A DNA stretch of 64,000 nucleotides, taken from 66-474 sp040388785. GTDB taxonomy: Bacteria; Pseudomonadota; Gammaproteobacteria; Xanthomonadales; Rhodanobacteraceae. The translations under genes were made by a program, and so were the position numbers. The stretch is from positions 1 to 64,000 of the forward strand of contig JAZKBD010000018.1 of NCBI GenBank assembly GCA_040388785.1, written 5' to 3'. Positions within the stretch are counted from its first letter, which is position 1; each line of letters opens with the position of its first letter. Below the pieces are notes generated by a model. The model did not search any database. It had not been told where the DNA came from and worked only from the letters and a program-made list of their open reading frames with translations. This document shows positions 16,934 through 26,171 of the stretch, one piece after another.

Positions 16934-18078
16934 CGGGTGCCGTCGTGCTTGGCAAACGGCGAATGCGCGGCCAACTCGAGCCCGCGCGCGTCGAGCAGCG
17001 CCTCTTCCCGTTCCAGCGAGGCGCGGATCGCGGCACGCAAACGTGCATCCGCGATGTAATGGCGCGAATGCGTGTGGGTAGGCAGGAACCCGCGCGCGAG
17101 CTTGTGCATGCCTTGCGCGCCGGGTTCGAAGCGCTGCAGCTTGCGACGCAGGCAATGGTCGATGCCCTGGTAATAGCAAAGCTCGAAGTGCAGGCCGGGT
17201 ACTTCTTCGCGCGCGCCCCAGTAGCGGCCATAGAGTGTGTCGTCGCCGGAAAGGAACAGCGCGCCTGCGACGATGCTGCCCGCACGGTACGCGAATGCGA
17301 CATGCGAATGTTCCGGGAATGCACTGCCGAGGTGGCGGAAGAAATCCAGCGTCAGCGTCGGCGTGTTGCCTTTCTCGTCGAAAGTATGGATATAGAGGTG
17401 ATGCATCGCGCGCCACGCGTCGTCATCCAGCGAACCGCCGTCGCGGAACTCGCATTCGATGCCCGCGTTCGCGACCTGCGTGCGTTCGTGCCGAACGGCT
17501 TTGCGCCGCTTGTGGTTCAAGGCGCCGAGGAAATCCCTGAAGTCGCGCCAGCCATCGCGGTTGTGCCATTGGAACTGCCAGTCGGAACGCGCGAGCCACG
17601 CGTCGTCGAACGCATCGTTGTCGTCATCGCGCAGGAAGTTCACGTGCGCCGATGAAAGGCCGATGCGGTCGGTCAACTCGCGCAGCGCCTTCGCCAGCGT
17701 TGTGCGGTGTTGCGCGCTCTGTGGCCCGGTGCCGACCAGGAGGCGCGGACCGGTCACCGGCGAATAGGGCACGGCGCACAGGAACTTCGGGTAGTAATCG
17801 CCGCCGGCGCGTTCCCACGCGTCGGCCCAGGCCCAGTCGAACACGTATTCGCCGTGCGAATTGCCTTTCACGTACAGGGGCAGTGCGCCGATGAGCGTGT
17901 CGCCTTCGTGCAGCGTCAGGTGTTGCGCGCGCCAGCCGAAAGCCTCGCGGATGCAGCGGTTGCGTTCGAGGCCTGCCAGGAAGGCGTGGCTGACGAAAGG
18001 GTTGTCGTCCGCGGCCAGCGCGTCCCACGCCGTGGCATCGATGTCGTCGATGGATTCGTGCGTACGCAGCGTCAGCAT
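16930..18078 (-). CDS. DUF482 (COG3146) acyltransferase-like protein
   Basis: This 382-residue protein belongs to the DUF482 family, a GNAT/FemAB-like group sometimes called peptidogalycan biosynthesis proteins. Characteristic segments are NPFVSHAFLAGLE, ALPLYVKGNSHGEYVFDWAW, YYPKFLCAVPYSPVTGPRLL and KRRKAVRHERTQV. The biochemical activity is not established. Start ATG 18078 matches the family N-terminus; an upstream in-frame extension looks non-coding. It overlaps aat by four bases, so both form one minus-strand unit, an arrangement common in xanthomonads. Confidence 0.87.
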   Translation of the reverse strand: MLTLRTHESIDDIDATAWDALAADDNPFVSHAFLAGLERNRCIREAFGWRAQHLTLHEGDTLIGALPLYVKGNSHGEYVFDWAWADAWERAGGDYYPKFLCAVPYSPVTGPRLLVGTGPQSAQHRTTLAKALRELTDRIGLSSAHVNFLRDDDNDAFDDAWLARSDWQFQWHNRDGWRDFRDFLGALNHKRRKAVRHERTQVANAGIECEFRDGGSLDDDAWRAMHHLYIHTFDEKGNTPTLTLDFFRHLGSAFPEHSHVAFAYRAGSIVAGALFLSGDDTLYGRYWGAREEVPGLHFELCYYQGIDHCLRRKLQRFEPGAQGMHKLARGFLPTHTHSRHYIADARLRAAIRASLEREEALLDARGLELAAHSPFAKHDGTR

Positions 18079-18199
18079 GGTTGCATTGTAGGCGCCGCGG
18101 TGCGTCGCCCGCGCCGTCCTCCGGGCCACGATCGGCATGGCATTTGCTTCTCGCCTTCGCACCCGTGCATCATCCCTTCCGGGGTTCGGGGGCTTGCGA

Positions 18200-19318
18200 A
18201 TGGCAAACGTGGGGCCGGTTTTTCCATGGGACAGGTTGAAGCCTCTCGCCGACTACGAAGTGGTCGACGCAGACCTCGGGCGCGCGTGTGCCGATGCGCT
18301 CGGCGTCTGGCGCACCACCATCGGGTGGCCGGGCCGGCAGGAAGACGTGTTCCGGCACTTTTATCTTGGACATCCGGGCGCGCAACCGGCGTTGAAGTTT
18401 CTCCGCTACCTGCCGACCGGCCAAGTGGTCGGCACGCTGGGCGTCAGTCCGCGCCGGGTCTCGTGGCACGGCCGCGAGATTCGCGCGGGCATGCTTTCGC
18501 ATTTCTGCGTGCTGCCGGAGCACCGCAAGATGCGGCCACCGATGTTCCTGTTCAAATCGACGATCGATGCGTGCAGGGGCCGCTACGACGCGCTGTATGC
18601 GATTCCGGGAACGCAGGAGAGCGCACCGCACGCGATGGCGCTGGGAAGGATCGCCGCGGCGGGCGTCACGACCACCTTCAAGATCCGCCGCGTCAAGGTG
18701 TTGCGCAGCGCGCGCTACGCGGCGCGATTCCTGCCTCGGCCGCTGGCCCATGCAACCGGTGCGGTGATCGACGTGGGGTTGCGCGTCCGGAATGGATTGC
18801 GCGCCGATGGCCGTCGCGTCGAGACACACTGGGTTGACAGCGCGACTGCGGAGATGGCGGCCTTGTGGCAGGCCACGCCTTGGGACGAGCGCTGGTGCGC
18901 GACGCGGGACTTCGAAACGCTGCGCTGGCGATTCGACCTCTTGCCCTCGTTCCGGCGGCGCTATCTGCTGGTTCGCGAAGCGGGCGCGCCGGAGCGCGAG
19001 GGTCTGCTGGCCTGGTTCGCCTGCGCCGACAATTACCACGATCGCGACAGCCTGGTCGTGCAGGATTTCTGGTCGAAGGGTGGTCCCGAAGGAATCGCGC
19101 GTGCGGCGATCCGCGCCTTGTGCCGGGCTGCGCGACAGGCGGGTTACGCGGCGGTCGAGATGCGGATGGCGGCGCCGCCCGGCGTGGCGACGGCCTGGGT
19201 TCGCGAAGGCTTTGCGGAACGCAACCGTTCTCCGGTGCCGATATTCTGGCTCGACTTCGATGTCGCGGGTGGCACCGAAGGTCCGCTGCACATCACCGAG
19301 CTCGACAACGATGGCTGA
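18200..19318 (+). CDS. GNAT-like N-acyltransferase, hypothetical
   Basis: This protein of about 372 residues looks like a GNAT-fold acyltransferase. The middle of the first half carries FCVLPEHRKMRPPMFLFKST, a motif-A-like segment, followed by YAIPGTQESAPHAM. The second half has an RWRFDLLPSFRRRY motif seen in GNAT-like proteins of polysaccharide loci. ATG 18200 is preceded by GGGG seven to ten bases upstream. An in-frame ATG at 18137 would add 21 residues. The substrate is unknown. It is divergent from the DUF482 gene and 51 bases upstream of the hydrolase-cyclase fusion. Confidence 0.6.
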   Translation: MANVGPVFPWDRLKPLADYEVVDADLGRACADALGVWRTTIGWPGRQEDVFRHFYLGHPGAQPALKFLRYLPTGQVVGTLGVSPRRVSWHGREIRAGMLSHFCVLPEHRKMRPPMFLFKSTIDACRGRYDALYAIPGTQESAPHAMALGRIAAAGVTTTFKIRRVKVLRSARYAARFLPRPLAHATGAVIDVGLRVRNGLRADGRRVETHWVDSATAEMAALWQATPWDERWCATRDFETLRWRFDLLPSFRRRYLLVREAGAPEREGLLAWFACADNYHDRDSLVVQDFWSKGGPEGIARAAIRALCRAARQAGYAAVEMRMAAPPGVATAWVREGFAERNRSPVPIFWLDFDVAGGTEGPLHITELDNDG

Positions 19319-19369
19319 CGCCCCGCTTGCTATGCTTGCGGCGGCATCAATCAGGAGGCCCTGCGCGGG

Positions 19370-20713
19370 ATGAGCCATCCATTACCTCCCGTGAAGTACG
19401 TCCGCACCTCGCACGGCGACATCGCCTACCGCATCGCGGGCGACGGGCCGGCGAACCTGCTGCTGGTCAATCCGATGAGCCGCAGCATCGAGACGCTGTG
19501 GGATTACCCGGCCAACGCGGCGATGCTGGACAAGCTGGCGCAGGGCCATCGCCTGATCGCGTTCGACCGGCGTGGTTGCGGCATTTCCGATCCGCTGCCT
19601 TCGGACGTGCCGCCGACGTGGGAAGACTGGCTGGAAGATATCGTGACCGTGCTCGATCATCTCGGCGCCAACGAGGTGTCGCTGCTGGCCGAGCGCGACG
19701 CGGCGGCGGCATCGATGCTGTTCGCGGGCAGCCATCCGGATCGCGTGCGCGCACTCGTACTGGGCAATACCAGTGCACGTTTCCGCGCAGCGCCAGGCTA
19801 CCCCTGCGGCGAAAGCGACGAGCGTTCGGACCAGTTGTCGGCGATGTGGGACAGCGCGTGGGGCACCGAACGCATGGTGTCGCAGACGCGCGAGCTGCTC
19901 GTCAACGATCCGGACTACGTGCAGTGGGTGATGCGCATGCAGCGCGTGTCCTACTCGCCGCGACGCGCGGGCACGGAGTTCCGCTACATCATCAATTTCG
20001 ATGCGCGTTCGGTGTTGTCGGCGATCCACGCGCCGACGCTGATCCTGCACCGCCGCGAATTCGCCGTCATTCCCGTGGCGCATGCGCACTACCTCGCCGA
20101 ACACATCGCGCCGGCGAAACTGGCCGTGTTGCCCGGCAGCGACATGGACGTGCTGGTTCCGGGCGACGACGGCACGCTCGACCTGATCGGCCGCTTCCTC
20201 GGCAGCCTCGGGCCGGTCAGGCATTCCGAGCGCGCGCTCACCACCGTGCTGTGCCTCGGCCTCGCCCAGTCGGAGCAGTTGGCCGCCAACCTCGGCCACG
20301 CGCGCTGGCAGGATCTGCTGGTCCGCCATCGCGCGATCGTGCGTGCCGAACTGGCGCGCTTCGATGGCCACGAGGCTTCGCGTTCGCTGGACGAGTTCCT
20401 GGTCAGCTTCGATGGTCCCGCACGTGCATTGCGCTTCGCGAGCACGCTGCGGCAGGTGTTGCGCGATCAGTTGCGGCTCGAGATCCGTGCGGGTGCGCAC
20501 ACCGGCGAATGCACGCGTGCGGGCGACAAGCTGAGCGGCCCGGCCGTCGAAATCGGTTCGGCCGTATTGCAGGCCGCGCAGGCCGGCGAAGTGCTGGCCA
20601 CGGCCGCGGTCAGGGATCTCGGCGTCGGTTCCGGCATCGAACTGCGCGAACTCGGCGCGCAGGTCTTGAAAGGCGTGCCGGGCCGCTGGCAGCTTTACGC
20701 GCTCGAGGGCTGA
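19370..20713 (+). CDS. Alpha/beta-hydrolase-class III cyclase fusion, both domains degenerate
   Basis: This 447-residue protein has the LipJ (Rv1900c)-type architecture: an alpha/beta-hydrolase (about 1-280) joined to a class III nucleotide cyclase homology domain (about 288-447). Overall similarity to active family members is plain (FDRRGCGISD, SHPDRVRALVLGN, FDGPARALRFA, RAGAHTGEC, LKGVPGRWQLYAL). Key residues are lost. The nucleophile-elbow Ser is Arg109 with Ala at 107 and 111, and the catalytic His position is Met259 (GSDMDV). In the cyclase domain the first metal Asp is Gly297 (VLCLGLAQS), and the Asn/Arg helix residues are replaced near 394-398. Asp341 remains. GGAGG precedes the ATG. 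It is probably a pseudoenzyme, perhaps a ligand sensor or scaffold. Confidence 0.85.
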   Translation: MSHPLPPVKYVRTSHGDIAYRIAGDGPANLLLVNPMSRSIETLWDYPANAAMLDKLAQGHRLIAFDRRGCGISDPLPSDVPPTWEDWLEDIVTVLDHLGANEVSLLAERDAAAASMLFAGSHPDRVRALVLGNTSARFRAAPGYPCGESDERSDQLSAMWDSAWGTERMVSQTRELLVNDPDYVQWVMRMQRVSYSPRRAGTEFRYIINFDARSVLSAIHAPTLILHRREFAVIPVAHAHYLAEHIAPAKLAVLPGSDMDVLVPGDDGTLDLIGRFLGSLGPVRHSERALTTVLCLGLAQSEQLAANLGHARWQDLLVRHRAIVRAELARFDGHEASRSLDEFLVSFDGPARALRFASTLRQVLRDQLRLEIRAGAHTGECTRAGDKLSGPAVEIGSAVLQAAQAGEVLATAAVRDLGVGSGIELRELGAQVLKGVPGRWQLYALEG

Positions 20714-20719
20714 TGCGGA

Positions 20720-21682
20720 TCAGCCGGTCAGTCCGATCGAATCCAGGAACTTCTCGGCATCGAGTGCCGCCATGCAGCCGAAGCCGGCCGACGTGACGGC
20801 CTGGCGGTAAACGTGGTCGGCGACGTCGCCGGCCGCGAACACGCCGCGCACCGAAGTGGCGGTTGCGTTGCCTTCGAGGCCGCTGTTGATCCGGATGTAG
20901 CCGTTGCGCATGTCGAGCTGGCCTTCGAACACGCCGGTGTTCGGTGTGTGGCCGATCGCGACGAACATGCCGGTCACTGCAATGTCGCGTTTGCTGGCGT
21001 CGGCGGTGCTGACCAGGCGCACACCGGTGACGCCGGTGTCATCGCCCAGCACTTCGTCGACGGTATGGTTCCACACCAGCTCGACCTTGCCCGCAGCGGC
21101 CTTCTCGAACAACTTGTCCTGCAGGATTTTTTCCGCGCGCAGCTTGTCGCGCCGATGCACCAGCGTGACCTTGCGGCAGATGTTGGCGAGGTACAGCGCT
21201 TCCTCGACGGCGGTGTTGCCGCCGCCGATCACCGCGACGTCCTGGTTGCGGAAGAAGAATCCGTCGCAGGTGGCGCAGGCCGACACGCCCTTGCCCTTGA
21301 ACGCGGTTTCGGAAGCGATGCCGAGGTACTTGGCGTCGGCGCCGGTCGCGATGATCAGCGCGTCGCAACTGTATTCGCCGCTGTCGCCCTTCAACTTGAA
21401 CGGGCGCTGCTTCAAATCCACGGTGTGGATGTGGTCGAACAGCACGTTGGTGTTGAAACGCTGCGCGTGTTCGGCCATCCGTTGCATCAACTCCGGACCT
21501 TGCACGCCCTTTGCGTCACCGGGCCAGTTGTCGACGTCGGTGGTGGTGGTCAACTGGCCGCCTTGCGTGAGGCCCGTGATCAGCATCGGTTGCAGGTTCG
21601 CGCGCGCCGCGTAGACGGCCGCCGTGTAGCCGGCGGGACCGGAACCAAGGATGAGAAGGCGGCTGTGCTTCGGGGTGCTCAT
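20720..21682 (-). CDS. trxB: Thioredoxin-disulfide reductase
   Basis: TrxB is an FAD enzyme that reduces thioredoxin with NADPH. The 320-residue protein has the FAD motif LGSGPAGYTAAVYAARA, the redox-active CATC in VSACATCDGFFF, the NADPH motif VIGGGNTAVEEAL, and a C-terminal FAD motif ending in GVFAAGDVADHVYRQ. It is convergent with the hydrolase-cyclase gene (6 bases apart) and divergent from ald. In E. coli trxB also lies near ftsK-lolA-rarA-serS, so this is conserved neighbourhood. GAGGA sits about seven bases upstream of the ATG. Confidence 0.97.
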   Translation of the reverse strand: MSTPKHSRLLILGSGPAGYTAAVYAARANLQPMLITGLTQGGQLTTTTDVDNWPGDAKGVQGPELMQRMAEHAQRFNTNVLFDHIHTVDLKQRPFKLKGDSGEYSCDALIIATGADAKYLGIASETAFKGKGVSACATCDGFFFRNQDVAVIGGGNTAVEEALYLANICRKVTLVHRRDKLRAEKILQDKLFEKAAAGKVELVWNHTVDEVLGDDTGVTGVRLVSTADASKRDIAVTGMFVAIGHTPNTGVFEGQLDMRNGYIRINSGLEGNATATSVRGVFAAGDVADHVYRQAVTSAGFGCMAALDAEKFLDSIGLTG

Positions 21683-21886
21683 GTATAATCCTCGGTCTGT
21701 TTCAAGGTCCGCCTAGAACTTCCTCTCGTCCGCGCGGTGCGTCATTCGATGCGGCGATTCCCTGCGGCAGTTGTGTTCGTGACTTCGGTACGTCGCGCGC
21801 CGCATCTCGGGCTTACCGGCCGCGGCGAGTCGTGCAGCATGGGGAGTTTGCCGCGGTATTTCAAGCGATTGATGAGGACCATCTCC

Positions 21887-22954
21887 ATGCGTATCGGCGT
21901 TCCTTCCGAAACCAAGACCCTCGAGGGCCGTGTTGCCCTCGTCCCGGCAGCCTGCGCGGACCTGATCCGCCACGGCCACGAGGTTTGGCTGCAATCGGGT
22001 GCGGGCGAGAAGAGCGGTTTCGCCAACGAGCGTTACACCAAGGTCGGCGTGAAGATCGCCAAGGATGCCGCCGCGCTGTACGACAAGGCGGAAATGATCG
22101 TCAAGGTGAAGGAGCCGATCGAGGGCGACCTGAAGCTGCTGGAAAAGCGCCACCTGTTGTTCTGCTACCTGCACCTCGCGCCCGATCCCAAGCTCACCAG
22201 GGCGCTGCTGAAGATCGGCCTGACCGGCGTCGCGTTCGAGAGCGTGCAGGAAGTCGATGGTTCGCTGCCGTTGCTGGCGCCGATGTCGGTGATCGCGGGC
22301 CGCCTCGCGACGCAATGCGGCACCACGCTGCTGCACCAGCCGCAGGGTGGCAAGGGCAAGCTGCTCGGCGGCATGGCCGCGACCGAGCGCGGCAAGGTCG
22401 TGGTGCTGGGCGCGGGTGTGGCCGGCGGCAACGCGGCCGAACTCGCGGCTGCGGCGGGCGCCAACGTGGTCGTGTTCGACAAGCGGCCGGATCGCCTGAC
22501 GCAGGCGCGGCAGTGGGGCGACAACGTCACCGCGTTGTACGCGTACGAATCGACCGTGGCCGAGGAAGTTGCGACCGCGGATCTGGTGATCGGCGCGGTG
22601 CTGATTCCGAGCGCGAAAGCGCCGCGCGTGGTGACCAGGGCCATGGTCAAGTCCATGGAGAAGGGCAGCGTGCTGGTGGACATTTCCATCGACCAGGGCG
22701 GCTGCTTCGAAACCTCCAAGCCGACCACGTGGAAGGATCCGACCTACGTCGTCGATGGCGTCACGCATTTCTGCGTCACCAACATGCCGGGCGCTGTGCC
22801 GCAGACTTCCTCGCAGGCGATCTCGGCGGCGATCCTGCCGTACGTGACGCGCCTCGCGCAGAAGAACTGGCACAAGGACGCCGTGCTCGCGAGCGGCATC
22901 AACGTCGCCGGCGGCGAGCTGGTGCATCCGGCCTTGAAGGGCATGAAACTTTGA
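21887..22954 (+). CDS. ald: Alanine dehydrogenase
   Basis: Ald catalyses NAD-dependent oxidative deamination of L-alanine to pyruvate and ammonia. The 355-residue protein shows the substrate-binding start MRIGVPSETKTLEGRVAL, the conserved KVKEP segment, the nucleotide-binding GAGVAGGNAAELAAAAGA and the VTNMPGAVPQTSSQA motif. ATG 21887 was chosen for the family N-terminus and GAGGA upstream; the open frame extends 50 codons further but that part has no homologous character. It sits where lrp lies in E. coli (between trxB and ftsK). A strong terminator follows. Confidence 0.96.
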   Translation: MRIGVPSETKTLEGRVALVPAACADLIRHGHEVWLQSGAGEKSGFANERYTKVGVKIAKDAAALYDKAEMIVKVKEPIEGDLKLLEKRHLLFCYLHLAPDPKLTRALLKIGLTGVAFESVQEVDGSLPLLAPMSVIAGRLATQCGTTLLHQPQGGKGKLLGGMAATERGKVVVLGAGVAGGNAAELAAAAGANVVVFDKRPDRLTQARQWGDNVTALYAYESTVAEEVATADLVIGAVLIPSAKAPRVVTRAMVKSMEKGSVLVDISIDQGGCFETSKPTTWKDPTYVVDGVTHFCVTNMPGAVPQTSSQAISAAILPYVTRLAQKNWHKDAVLASGINVAGGELVHPALKGMKL

Positions 22955-22984
22955 AACGCTGAGCGCTTTCGCAAGCGTGCTACG

Positions 22985-23012
22985 GCGCCTCCTTCGGGAG
23001 GCGCTTTTTTTT
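22985..23012 (+). terminator. Rho-independent terminator after ald
   Basis: GCGCCTCC-TTCG-GGAGGCGC followed by eight T. This is an 8-bp perfect stem with a UUCG tetraloop, 30 bases after the ald stop. Confidence 0.95.
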
Positions 23013-23034
23013 GCCGATTGCCCTCAACGAAGCA

Positions 23035-23052
23035 GCGATCAGGGATGATCGC
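23035..23052 (+). repeat. Mini-hairpin GCGATCA-GGGA-TGATCGC
   Basis: A 7-bp perfect stem with a GGGA loop, between the ald terminator and ftsK. It is nearly identical to the hairpin at 16107-16124 read on the minus strand. Confidence 0.7.
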
Positions 23053-23152
23053 AAAGGCAAACCCGCTATAGTTCTGTTCGTCGTTTTCGAGTTGTGCGGG
23101 GTTGCCACGCGTGGCGCGTGCAAGAGTTCAGGCTGAAGCCAAATCCACGGGA

Positions 23153-25444
23153 ATGAGCGAGCGCACACGCAGGTTGCTGCGTGAAGCGGCCGCGTTGCTG
23201 CTGTTTCCACTCGCGGTGTATCTGTTCGCGTGCCTCGCGGGCTACAGCGCGGCCGATCCGGGCTGGTGGCACACCGGTACGCCGGGACAGGCCGTGCACA
23301 ATTTCGGCGGCTCGGTCGGGGCCTACATCGGCGACCTGCTGTTCCATCTGTTCGGCGTGATCGCGTACGCGTTTCCGTTGCTGCTGGTGGTGCTGGCGGT
23401 CGGCGTGCTGCGCGGCTGGTATCGGCGCAGCGAAGGTGAAAGCAAATGGGAGCCGAGCCTGCGCCTGATCGGCTTCGTGGTGTTTTTCGTCGGTGGCTGC
23501 GGGCTCGCGTGGCTGCACGCGTCGGACCCGCAATGCAATGACGTGGTCGGCGCCGGCGGCCTGCTCGGCTGCGGCGCGGGCGGCATCCTGCATCGTGGTT
23601 TCGGTGAGCTCGGCGCGTTGCTGTTGCTGCTCGCGATGACACTGATCGCGGTGACGTGGATCACCGGCTTGTCGTGGTTCCGCGTGATGGACTGGACCGG
23701 CCAGCAGGTGCTGATCACCGCGGCGTGGCTGCGCGGCAAGCTGAAACGCGCGCCGGAAACGCTGGCCGCGCGCGCGGCGCGCGCCGAGCGCGAAACCGCG
23801 CGCAAGGAAGACAGCGCGCGCCGGGCCAAGCGCGAGCCGGTGCGCATCGAGCCCGCGCCCGCGCCGATCGTCAAAAGCGAACGCGCCAAGCGCGAGACGC
23901 AGATTCCGCTGTTCACCGGCGCGGCAAGCGAAGGCGAGGTGCCGCCGCTGTCGCTGCTGGAAGAACCGCAGCCGCAATCGGGCAAGGGCTATTCCGAGGA
24001 AACTCTGGAGGTGCTTTCACGCCAGGTCGAAATGAAGCTCAAGGATTTCAGGATCGACGCGCACGTGGTCAGCGCGCATCCGGGACCCGTGATCACGCGT
24101 TTCGAACTGGAGCCTGCGCCTGGCGTGCGTGGCAGCCAGATTTCGTCGCTGGACAAGGATATCGCGCGCGGCCTGTCGCTGGTCAGCGTGCGTGTCGTCG
24201 ACGTGATTCCCGGCAAGAACGTGATCGGCCTCGAGATCCCGAACGCGCACCGCGAAGTCGTGTACCTGTCGGAAATTTTCAGCTCGCGCGAATACGGCGA
24301 TGCGCGCTCGCCGCTGTCGCTGGCGCTGGGCAAAGACATCGGCGGGCGGCCGGTGGTGGTGGACCTGCAGAAGATGCCGCACCTGCTGGTCGCGGGCACC
24401 ACGGGTTCCGGCAAGTCGGTGGCGTTGAACGCGATGGTGCTGTCGCTGCTGTTCAAGGCCAAGCCGGCCGACGTGCGGATGATCATGATCGATCCGAAGA
24501 TGCTGGAGTTGTCGGTGTACGACCGCATTCCGCATCTTTTGGCGCCGGTCGTGACCGACATGAAGGAAGCCGCCAACGCGCTGCGCTGGTGCGTCGCCGA
24601 AATGGAGCGCCGCTACAAGCTGATGGCGGCGGTGGGCGTGCGCAATCTCGCCGGCTTCAACAAGAAGGTGCGCGACGCCGAAGCGGCCGGCCAGCCGCTG
24701 CCCGATCCGCTGTTCAAGGCCAATCCCGACGCGCCGGAAGACAAGGCGCAGCCGCTGCAGCCGCTGCCGTTCATCGTGGTGTTCATCGACGAATTTGCCG
24801 ACATGATGATGATCGTCGGCAAGAAGGTCGAGGAATTGATCGCGCGGCTCGCGCAGAAGGCGCGCGCCGCGGGCGTACATTTGATCCTGGCGACCCAGCG
24901 CCCGTCGGTGGACGTCATTACCGGCCTGATCAAGGCCAATATCCCGACCCGCATCGCGTTCCAGGTTTCATCCAAGATCGACTCGCGCACCATCCTCGAC
25001 CAGTCCGGCGCCGAGACCCTGCTCGGCAACGGCGACATGCTGTACCTGCCGCCCGGCACCGCGACGCCCGAACGCGTGCACGGCGCGTTCGTCGGCGACG
25101 ACGACGTGCACAAGGTGGTCGAATGGCTGCGCACGCAGGGCGAACCGAGCTACATCGAAGGCGTGCTGGAGGAAGTGCAGACGCTCGGCGACGGCAAGGT
25201 CATCAACGAATCCGGTTTGCCGGAAGAAGAAAGTTCCGGCGACGACAATGCGTTGTACGACCGGGCCGTGCAGATCGTCACCACCAGCCGGCGCGCGTCG
25301 ATCTCGGGCGTGCAGCGGCACCTGCGCATCGGCTACAACCGCGCCGCGCGCCTGATCGAGCAGATGGAACAGGAGGGCGTGGTGACGGCGCCGCAACACA
25401 ACGGGCAGCGGGAAGTGATCGCGCCTCCACCTCCCGCACATTGA
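23153..25444 (+). CDS. ftsK: DNA translocase FtsK
   Basis: FtsK couples division to chromosome segregation, pumping DNA toward dif and activating XerCD. The 763-residue protein has four to five N-terminal membrane helices (from LLREAAALLLFPLAVYLF to about residue 180), a short basic/Pro linker (about 190-280) and the RecA-like motor. Walker A is GTTGSGKS and Walker B is VVFIDEFADMMM. The C-terminal gamma winged helix (about 700-755) contains SRRASISGVQRHLRIGYNRAA. ATG 23153 was chosen; TTG 23102 would add 17 residues of poor character. The linker is short compared with E. coli FtsK, as in many other bacteria. Confidence 0.96.
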   Translation: MSERTRRLLREAAALLLFPLAVYLFACLAGYSAADPGWWHTGTPGQAVHNFGGSVGAYIGDLLFHLFGVIAYAFPLLLVVLAVGVLRGWYRRSEGESKWEPSLRLIGFVVFFVGGCGLAWLHASDPQCNDVVGAGGLLGCGAGGILHRGFGELGALLLLLAMTLIAVTWITGLSWFRVMDWTGQQVLITAAWLRGKLKRAPETLAARAARAERETARKEDSARRAKREPVRIEPAPAPIVKSERAKRETQIPLFTGAASEGEVPPLSLLEEPQPQSGKGYSEETLEVLSRQVEMKLKDFRIDAHVVSAHPGPVITRFELEPAPGVRGSQISSLDKDIARGLSLVSVRVVDVIPGKNVIGLEIPNAHREVVYLSEIFSSREYGDARSPLSLALGKDIGGRPVVVDLQKMPHLLVAGTTGSGKSVALNAMVLSLLFKAKPADVRMIMIDPKMLELSVYDRIPHLLAPVVTDMKEAANALRWCVAEMERRYKLMAAVGVRNLAGFNKKVRDAEAAGQPLPDPLFKANPDAPEDKAQPLQPLPFIVVFIDEFADMMMIVGKKVEELIARLAQKARAAGVHLILATQRPSVDVITGLIKANIPTRIAFQVSSKIDSRTILDQSGAETLLGNGDMLYLPPGTATPERVHGAFVGDDDVHKVVEWLRTQGEPSYIEGVLEEVQTLGDGKVINESGLPEEESSGDDNALYDRAVQIVTTSRRASISGVQRHLRIGYNRAARLIEQMEQEGVVTAPQHNGQREVIAPPPPAH

Positions 25445-25499
25445 TAACGGGCCATTCACGCAGCTTGCGCACAATGCGCGCACTCAACAGGAAAGTGTC

Positions 25500-26156
25500 A
25501 TGCGCAAATTGATCTTGCTGATTGCATTGTCGCTGGTCGCAAGCGCCGCTTTCGCGGCGACCGGCGCGCGCGCGCGGCTCGATGCATTCGCCAACAGGCT
25601 GCATTCACTCAGCGGCAATTTCAGCCAGACGGTTTACGACGCGCACGGCAACGTCAACGGCTCCAGCCACGGCACGCTCGCGCTGCAGGCGCCGCGCCTG
25701 TTCCGCTGGCAGGTGACTGATCCCTACCAGCAGTTGATCGTGGCCGACGGCAAGAAGGTGTGGGTCTACGAACCCGACCTTCAACAAGTGACGGTGCGCG
25801 ATCAGGGCGCCGAGGAAGCGCACAGTCCGCTGACCGTGCTCACTGATCTTTCGCAACTCGACACCGAATTCAAGGCGACGGACGCGGGCACGCGCGACGG
25901 CCTCGAATGGCTGCGGTTGGTTTCGCGGAGCAAGGATCCGCAATTCGAATATGCCGACATCGGTTTCGACGCGTCGGGTCCGCGCCGGATGGTGTTCAAG
26001 GACACGCTGGGCAACCGCACCGAAATCGCGTTCTCCGGATGGGAACGCAATCCGTCGCTGCCGGCGGACACGTTCACCTTCGTGCCGCCCAAGGGCACCG
26101 ATGTCGTGGGCGATGCGGCATCATCCGCCGCGCCCTCGTCCAGCGGTACGCATTGA
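25500..26156 (+). CDS. lolA: Outer-membrane lipoprotein carrier protein LolA
   Basis: LolA is the periplasmic chaperone that carries lipoproteins from LolCDE to LolB. The 218-residue protein has a signal peptide (MRKLILLIALSLVASAAFA) and the family segments LSGNFSQTVYDAHG, APRLFRWQVTDPYQQLIVADG and KVWVYEPDLQQVTV. The C-terminal SGWERNPSLPADTFTFVPPKG is followed by a Ser/Ala tail. AGGAAAG precedes the ATG. The ftsK-lolA-rarA order is ancestral in gammaproteobacteria; here a convergent serine hydrolase separates lolA from rarA. Confidence 0.95.
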   Translation: MRKLILLIALSLVASAAFAATGARARLDAFANRLHSLSGNFSQTVYDAHGNVNGSSHGTLALQAPRLFRWQVTDPYQQLIVADGKKVWVYEPDLQQVTVRDQGAEEAHSPLTVLTDLSQLDTEFKATDAGTRDGLEWLRLVSRSKDPQFEYADIGFDASGPRRMVFKDTLGNRTEIAFSGWERNPSLPADTFTFVPPKGTDVVGDAASSAAPSSSGTH

Positions 26157-26171
26157 TCGCGAACGCGCGCG

